From Trinickia soli (GTDB lineage Bacteria > Pseudomonadota > Gammaproteobacteria > Burkholderiales > Burkholderiaceae): a stretch of 64,000 bases of DNA. Within the stretch, counting starts at the first letter, position 1. Every line of letters begins with the position of its first letter. The position numbers and the translations under genes were made by a program. A model generated the notes under the pieces. It saw nothing but the letters and a program-made list of their open reading frames with translations. It was not told the origin of the DNA and ran no database searches. The DNA is taken from NCBI RefSeq assembly GCF_002879855.1, contig NZ_PNYB01000002.1, forward strand, positions 62,001 through 126,000, read 5' to 3'. Of this stretch, positions 60,017 to 64,000 are shown piece after piece.

Positions 60017-60460
60017 GTGCGGCCGATAGTGTGGATCGCATTGGGCCTCGCGGCCTTCGTGCCGCACGTGCTATTGGCGGCTTCAGCGGGTGCCGTTCCG
60101 AGCGAGCGCGAATTGCGCGAGGAATGTAGCGCTTTTCCTGAAGCAGGGATGCGCGATTGCCTGGCTAAGAAATTCGACGAAAGCCAACGATTGTTGCGAC
60201 AAGCCGAGCGCGAAGCCGCGAGCGCGCTTTCCAGATGGGACGAAGATCAAAAATACGTGGCCGTAGCCAAACTGAAACTTGCCCATTCGAATAGCGCCTT
60301 CGCGAAATATCGTCAGGCCCAGTGTGACTTTCTCTCCTCTCTGAACGGTGGCGGAGTCGGCAATGCCCAAGCGCTTCGTCGTCTGGCCTGCCTGGCCGAG
60401 CTCGATAGTCTGCGCGCCGTGCAGCTGCGCGATGCGATATCCGGTTTGCCGCCCAGGTAA
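60017..60460 (+). CDS. LprI-like (DUF1311) exported protein
   Basis: A 147-residue exported protein of the DUF1311/LprI N-terminal family, whose members include lysozyme inhibitors. The signal peptide (about 1-26) is followed by a helical domain with conserved cysteines in CSAFPEAGMRDCLAKKFDES and QCDFLSSL, and by an AELDSLRAVQLRDAI helix. An in-frame GTG at 59996 exists, but the GTG at 60017 has AGGAGAGG eight bases upstream and gives a normal signal peptide. Function in this strain is inference. It is 134 bases before ompW. Confidence 0.8.
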   Translation: MRPIVWIALGLAAFVPHVLLAASAGAVPSERELREECSAFPEAGMRDCLAKKFDESQRLLRQAEREAASALSRWDEDQKYVAVAKLKLAHSNSAFAKYRQAQCDFLSSLNGGGVGNAQALRRLACLAELDSLRAVQLRDAISGLPPR

Positions 60461-60522
60461 CGCGCCGTCATTCCTGCACCGACGCGACAGCTCGTCGCAG
60501 CTACGGTTGGCGCATGGCCCGG

Positions 60523-60538
60523 CTTGACCGGGGTCAAG
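60523..60538. promoter_or_regulatory. FNR/ANR-type site upstream of ompW
   Basis: An inverted repeat CTTGAC-CGGG-GTCAAG lies 57 bases before the ompW ATG. It fits the FNR/ANR/CRP half-site pattern TTGAC-N4-GTCAA, close to the FNR consensus TTGAT-N4-ATCAA. A weak -10 (CATAAA at 60557-60562) lies at a spacing compatible with class II activation. E. coli ompW is known to be FNR-regulated. Confidence 0.5.
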
Positions 60539-60594
60539 TTTTCCCCGTCGTTAACCCATAAACATTGTAGGGGTTTAGACGACAGGGACTTCTC

Positions 60595-61266
60595 ATGAAA
60601 ACAATCAGTTTTGCCCGCATCCAACGGTACGCAACGATGGCCTGCGTGCTCTGTGCCTCACTCGCGTCGGTTCCGGCGTTCGCAACGGACGAAGGCGCGC
60701 CATCGGACCGCAGTAGCGACGGTCTTCATAGCGGCGATTGGCTGGTACGGTTGCGCGCGATCAGCATCGAGCCGGCGGCGCGCACGAACGAAACACTCTC
60801 GGCGCTGAACGTCGGCGTGAACAACGCGATCGTGCCCGAGCTCGACTTCACCTACATGATTCGAGATTACCTCGGCATCGAACTGATCCTGGCCACCTCG
60901 CGTCATCAGGTCACGTCGAGCCTGGGCCACCTGGGCGGCGTGGGCGTGCTGCCCCCGACGCTCTTGCTCCAGTACCACTTCAATCACCAGGGACGCATCA
61001 GGCCGTACGTCGGCGCGGGTCTGAACTACACGCTGTTCTACAACAACGGTTTGAGCGCCGGCGGGCAGCCGATCTCGATCGACAACCACAGCTTCGGCCC
61101 AGCCGTGCAAGCCGGCGTCGACGTGCAGATCACCAGGAAGCTTTTCGTCAACGCCGATATCAAGAAAATCTGGATGAAGACCGGCACGTCGCTGAACGGC
61201 GCATCGCTGGGCACGCTCCATATCGACCCGCTCGTCGTCGGGGTCGGCATCGGCATGCAATTCTGA
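60595..61266 (+). CDS. ompW: Outer-membrane beta-barrel protein OmpW
   Basis: OmpW is an eight-stranded outer-membrane porin for small hydrophobic molecules. The 223-residue protein has a signal peptide (about 1-31), the conserved GDWLVRLRAISIEP start of the barrel, PELDFTYMIRDYLGIEL, the RIRPYVGAGLNYTLFY segment and a terminal phenylalanine (GVGIGMQF) used by the BAM machinery. The ribosome site is GACAGGGA. An FNR-like site lies upstream. Confidence 0.93.
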   Translation: MKTISFARIQRYATMACVLCASLASVPAFATDEGAPSDRSSDGLHSGDWLVRLRAISIEPAARTNETLSALNVGVNNAIVPELDFTYMIRDYLGIELILATSRHQVTSSLGHLGGVGVLPPTLLLQYHFNHQGRIRPYVGAGLNYTLFYNNGLSAGGQPISIDNHSFGPAVQAGVDVQITRKLFVNADIKKIWMKTGTSLNGASLGTLHIDPLVVGVGIGMQF

Positions 61267-61342
61267 ACGCGCCTTCTTGCCTATTGCGCTCGAACGCCGG
61301 CATGTCCGGCGTTTCTTATTGGTGCTGGCGGGTGCTGGCGGC

Positions 61343-61546
61343 CTAAAGCTTGTCGTTCTTGAAGCGCATCGCGGTACCTTCGCGCTCGATGCGATCCCAT
61401 ACGACGCGTTTTTCAACATCGCTCATAAAGACCCAATTCGAGACTTCAGTCGCCGTGCGGCCGCATCCTTTGCAGACTTCGTCGAAAAGCGTCGAGCAGA
61501 CGCCGATGCAGGGGCTGTCGGGCAGCGCGTGGAGGTTGGAAGCCAT
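61343..61546 (-). CDS. DUF1289 small cysteine-rich protein
   Basis: A 67-residue protein with the DUF1289 pattern: PCIGVC, then CKGCGRT, with conserved VFMSDVEKRVVWDRI and a terminal KNDKL. The four cysteines could bind a metal ion. The frame continues to 61621, but the ATG at 61546 fits the family, which starts shortly before the first CxxxC. Function unknown. Confidence 0.82.
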   Translation of the reverse strand: MASNLHALPDSPCIGVCSTLFDEVCKGCGRTATEVSNWVFMSDVEKRVVWDRIEREGTAMRFKNDKL

Positions 61547-61952
61547 CTGTCGATCTTGAAAGCGGGACTGTGCGTATGGTAGCCGAGGCCGGACGCGCAC
61601 GGTCGAACCCCGTACCATCAACGTGGGCGCTGCCGCTTGCTACTGCAGGCTATCCGAAAGGATGCACGAGGTTTTATTCCGGTAGACACGGGCCTATAAC
61701 CCGATAAAATTGCGCCCGATTCGTCATTGGCACGGGCTGCCGGACCGCGGTGGGCGGCGGATGGGCGACGGATGGGCGGCGTTCCGAGCAGCGCTGTGCG
61801 GTTTGTGCGACAGCTGGTCCGATCCGCTCGCATTTTTATGTCGCACGCCAATGATTGATGGTAGCTTTCGGGTTTTTCACGGGAGTCGCGCGCGCTGCGT
61901 CGCGGCATGGCGGGGTTGTGGCCGGGCGAACCGGTCCGCATCGGAGAACGGG
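61547..61952. other. 406-base divergent intergenic region before potF
   Basis: No gene. It holds a potF promoter candidate at 61683-61710 and a long leader of about 240 bases to the potF ATG. A short tRNA-like fragment (GTTCGA and ...CCA on the minus strand near 61577-61615) does not fold as a tRNA. Confidence 0.6.
61683..61710 (+). promoter_or_regulatory. Sigma-70 promoter of potF
   Basis: A -35 TAGACA (61683-61688, five of six) and a -10 TAAAAT (61705-61710, five of six) are separated by 16 bases. Transcription would begin near 61717, giving a leader of about 236 bases. Confidence 0.6.
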
Positions 61953-63050
61953 ATGAAGAAACAGGCAATGGGCGCGCTGGCTGCACTCTTTTTGTGCGCA
62001 GCGCCGTGGGCGGCGTCAGCCAAGGACACGCAACTGAACGTCTATAACTGGTCCGATTACATCGCCAAGGACACGATCCCCAACTTCGAAAAACAGACGA
62101 GCATCAAGGTTAGCTACGACAACTACGATAGCGACGACACGCTGCAGGCCAAGCTGCTGACAGGCAATTCGGGCTACGACATCGTCGTTCCCACGAGCAA
62201 CTATGCGGGCAAGCAGATCGCGGCGGGTATCTTCACGCCGCTCGATAAAACGAAACTGCCGAACCTGAAATACCTCGATCCGCAATTGATGTCGCTCGTA
62301 GCCGGCGCCGATCCGGGCAACAAATACGTCGTGCCTTGGGCTTGGGGCACGACAGGGCTCGGCTACAACCTGACGAAGGCCCGGCAAATCCTTGGCAAGG
62401 ACGTCGCCCTCGACAGCTGGGACATTCTTTTCAAGCCCGAAAACATTTCGAAGCTGAAAGCGTGTGGCGTCTCTGTCCTCGACGCGCCGGACCAGGTGTT
62501 CGCCGCGGCGCTGCACTACATCGGCAAGGATCCGATGAGCACGAACCCGGCCGACTACCAGGCCGCGCTCGCGATGATGAAGAAGATCCGTCCGTACATC
62601 ACGCAGTTCAATTCGTCGGGCTATATCAACGACATGGTCGGCGGCGACATCTGCTTCGCCTACGGTTGGTCGGGCGATGTCGTGATCGCCAAGCACCGTG
62701 CGCTCGAAGCAAAGAAGACGTACAAGATCGAGTACTACATTCCGAAAGGCGGCGCCCCGGTCTGGTTCGATGTGATGGCGATCCCGAAAGACGCCGCGCA
62801 TAAGGAGGCGGCGCTCGAGTGGATCAACTATATCGAGACGCCGCAGGTCCATGCAGCGATCACGAACGCCGTGTACTACCCGAGCGCGAACGCGGAAGCG
62901 AAGAAGTATGTCGATCCGAAGATCGCCAACGACCCGGCCGTCTATCCGCCGGCCGACGTCGTCAAGACGCTGTTTCTGTTGAAGCCGCTGCCGCCCGAAA
63001 TCCAGCGGTTGCAAACCCGGCTTTGGACTGAATTCAAGTCGGGCCGATAA
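61953..63050 (+). CDS. potF: Putrescine ABC transporter substrate-binding protein
   Basis: PotF is the periplasmic polyamine-binding protein. The 365-residue protein has a signal peptide (about 1-23, ALAALFLCAAPWAASA) and then the characteristic LNVYNWSDYIAKDTIPNFEK. Further binding-pocket and family motifs are YDIVVPTSNYAGKQI, VPWAWGTTGLGYN and FAYGWSGDVVIA. The ATG at 61953 has CGGAGAACGG upstream; the longer frame from 61710 is leader. potG follows, and potH and potI would be expected just outside the window. Confidence 0.95.
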   Translation: MKKQAMGALAALFLCAAPWAASAKDTQLNVYNWSDYIAKDTIPNFEKQTSIKVSYDNYDSDDTLQAKLLTGNSGYDIVVPTSNYAGKQIAAGIFTPLDKTKLPNLKYLDPQLMSLVAGADPGNKYVVPWAWGTTGLGYNLTKARQILGKDVALDSWDILFKPENISKLKACGVSVLDAPDQVFAAALHYIGKDPMSTNPADYQAALAMMKKIRPYITQFNSSGYINDMVGGDICFAYGWSGDVVIAKHRALEAKKTYKIEYYIPKGGAPVWFDVMAIPKDAAHKEAALEWINYIETPQVHAAITNAVYYPSANAEAKKYVDPKIANDPAVYPPADVVKTLFLLKPLPPEIQRLQTRLWTEFKSGR

Positions 63051-63080
63051 CGTCATCGCCGCAAGCGGCATGCAGTCATG

Positions 63081-63108
63081 AAGCCCCCGGAGCGATTGCC
63101 GGGGGCTT
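63081..63108 (+). terminator. Intercistronic hairpin between potF and potG
   Basis: A 10-bp stem AAGCCCCCGG / CCGGGGGCTT (63081-63090 and 63099-63108) with loop AGCGATTG, followed by TTGC rather than a long T tract. It may be a partial terminator or an mRNA-stabilising hairpin that gives higher PotF than PotG expression. Confidence 0.6.
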
Positions 63109-63142
63109 TGCACATCAAACGAGTGGAGTCAGGCAGCAGATC

Positions 63143-64000
63143 ATGAGCGATCAGTCGAGCTCGCAGCCAAGCGCAGGCGCGCGTCCCGCAGGTTCAATGC
63201 CGGCGGGCGTTGCTTCGGTCGAAAACTTTGTGCAGATCGTCGACGTCGTCAAGAAGTTCGGGGAAACGGTCGCGGTCAGGAACGTCAATTTATCCGTGGC
63301 GAAGGGCGAGCTGTTCGCGCTGCTCGGCAGCTCGGGTTGCGGCAAGTCAACGCTGCTGCGGATGCTCGCGGGGCTCGAATCGATCACCTCGGGCAAGATC
63401 CTGATCGACGGCGAAGATCTCGCGTTGATGCCGCCGTACCGGCGCCCGGTCAACATGATGTTCCAGTCTTACGCGCTCTTTCCGCATATGACGGTCGAGT
63501 CGAACGTGGCGTTCGGCCTGAAACAGGAAGGGGTGCCGAAGGCCGAATTGAAGGGGCGCGTGCAAGACGCGCTCGACCTCGTGCAGATGGGCCGCTTCGC
63601 GAAGCGCAAGCCGCACCAGCTCTCGGGCGGCCAGCAGCAACGCGTCGCGCTTGCGCGTTCGCTCGTGAAACGGCCGAAGCTGTTGCTGCTGGACGAGCCG
63701 ATGTCGGCGCTCGATAAGCAGATCCGCCAGCGAACGCAGATCGAGCTCGTCAATATTCTCGACAGCGTCGGCGTGACCTGCATCATGGTCACGCATGACC
63801 AGGAAGAAGCGATGACGATGGCCGACCGCCTGGCGGTCATGAGCGAAGGGCAGATCGTCCAGCTGGGCACCCCGCACCAGGTCTACGAGTACCCGAATTC
63901 GCGCTTCTCGGCGGAATTCATCGGCTCGACCAATCTGTTCGACGGGCGTGTCGTGGAAGACGAACCGGACCACATCTTCGTCGAAACGGCCGAGCTGCCT
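63143..64000 (+). CDS. potG: Putrescine ABC transporter ATP-binding protein, 3' end cut by window
   Basis: PotG powers putrescine uptake. 286 residues are visible before the window ends, with the reading frame still open. Walker A is GSSGCGKSTLLRMLAGL, the Q-loop MMFQSYALFP, the signature LSGGQQQRVALARSL, Walker B LLLLDEPMSALD, and the switch histidine is in MVTHDQEEAMTMAD. The start of the regulatory C-terminal domain (NLFDGRVVEDEPDH) is seen. The first 27 residues are an Ala/Ser/Pro-rich extension. Confidence 0.95.
   Translation, partial: MSDQSSSQPSAGARPAGSMPAGVASVENFVQIVDVVKKFGETVAVRNVNLSVAKGELFALLGSSGCGKSTLLRMLAGLESITSGKILIDGEDLALMPPYRRPVNMMFQSYALFPHMTVESNVAFGLKQEGVPKAELKGRVQDALDLVQMGRFAKRKPHQLSGGQQQRVALARSLVKRPKLLLLDEPMSALDKQIRQRTQIELVNILDSVGVTCIMVTHDQEEAMTMADRLAVMSEGQIVQLGTPHQVYEYPNSRFSAEFIGSTNLFDGRVVEDEPDHIFVETAELP

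Noticed and set aside
61577-61615. tRNA-like fragment on the minus strand (GTTCGA loop and a terminal ...GGCTACCA)
   Set aside because: The bases around GTTCGA do not pair as a T stem (CGGGG against GTGCG), and no matching 5' acceptor strand occurs within 60-100 bases. At most a decayed remnant.

Overview
The window is a high-GC chromosomal segment from a betaproteobacterium, most likely Burkholderia sensu lato (family Burkholderiaceae). This rests on recognisable protein sequences and on gene neighbourhoods (purA next to a small phosphoribosyltransferase gene and kup; phaC-phaA-phaB-phaR; a RodZ-type gene next to ispG). Nearly all of it is conserved core genome, and the genus cannot be fixed from the sequence alone. 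No rRNA, tRNA, CRISPR array, complete insertion sequence or prophage was found.

Layout. 1-10 kb: 3' part of recR, a CaiB-type CoA-transferase, a quinone-oxidoreductase-type MDR, the stationary-phase cluster surE-pcm-nlpD-rpoS, two nucleases (a DnaQ/PolB-like exonuclease and an EEP-family enzyme) and rlmD. 10-21 kb: a TonB-like hypothetical protein, yccA, then ndk-rlmN-rodZ-ispG-hisS-yfgM-bamB-der, the same order as in enterobacteria. 21-31 kb: hfq-hflX-hflK-hflC-yjeT-like-hisZ-purA-phosphoribosyltransferase-kup. 31-40 kb: tex (reverse), an envelope coiled-coil protein, a DUF465 protein, a DinG/YoaA-type Fe-S helicase, bamD (reverse), rluD and pgeF. 40-45.3 kb: the polyhydroxybutyrate cluster phaC-phaA-phaB-phaR. 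45-56 kb: rimO, an 11-mer-repeat protein, metC, serB, a small exported protein, fetAB, an AsmA-family gene and the ABC-F gene ybiT. 58-64 kb: an aldehyde dehydrogenase, an LprI-like protein, ompW with an FNR-like site, a DUF1289 protein, and the start of a putrescine ABC transporter operon (potF, then potG cut by the window end).

The exceptional locus is 56285-58232, between ybiT and the aldehyde dehydrogenase. It is visibly lower in GC than its neighbours and encodes a 526-residue protein. The first ~200 residues are disordered and Ser/Pro/Gln/Arg-rich, with three 10-residue repeats. A C-terminal domain carries the zinc signature of the cytidine-deaminase fold (HAE at 371-373, PCxxC at 398-402). 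There is no signal peptide, no recognisable polymorphic-toxin delivery domain and no adjacent immunity gene. It therefore looks like a solitary horizontally acquired deaminase effector, possibly secreted by type III and acting on a host target; the secretion route and target are inference. A GTG start with a strong Shine-Dalgarno lies in the same frame 48 bases upstream, but a TGA separates it from the main reading frame. The gene may have lost its original N-terminus or may depend on re-initiation.

Smaller observations include a perfect 19-bp terminator stem between hfq and hflX, an FNR/ANR-type palindrome before ompW, LEA-like 11-residue repeats in an exported protein, and -10-like hexamers placed so close to two ATGs that the transcripts would be leaderless.
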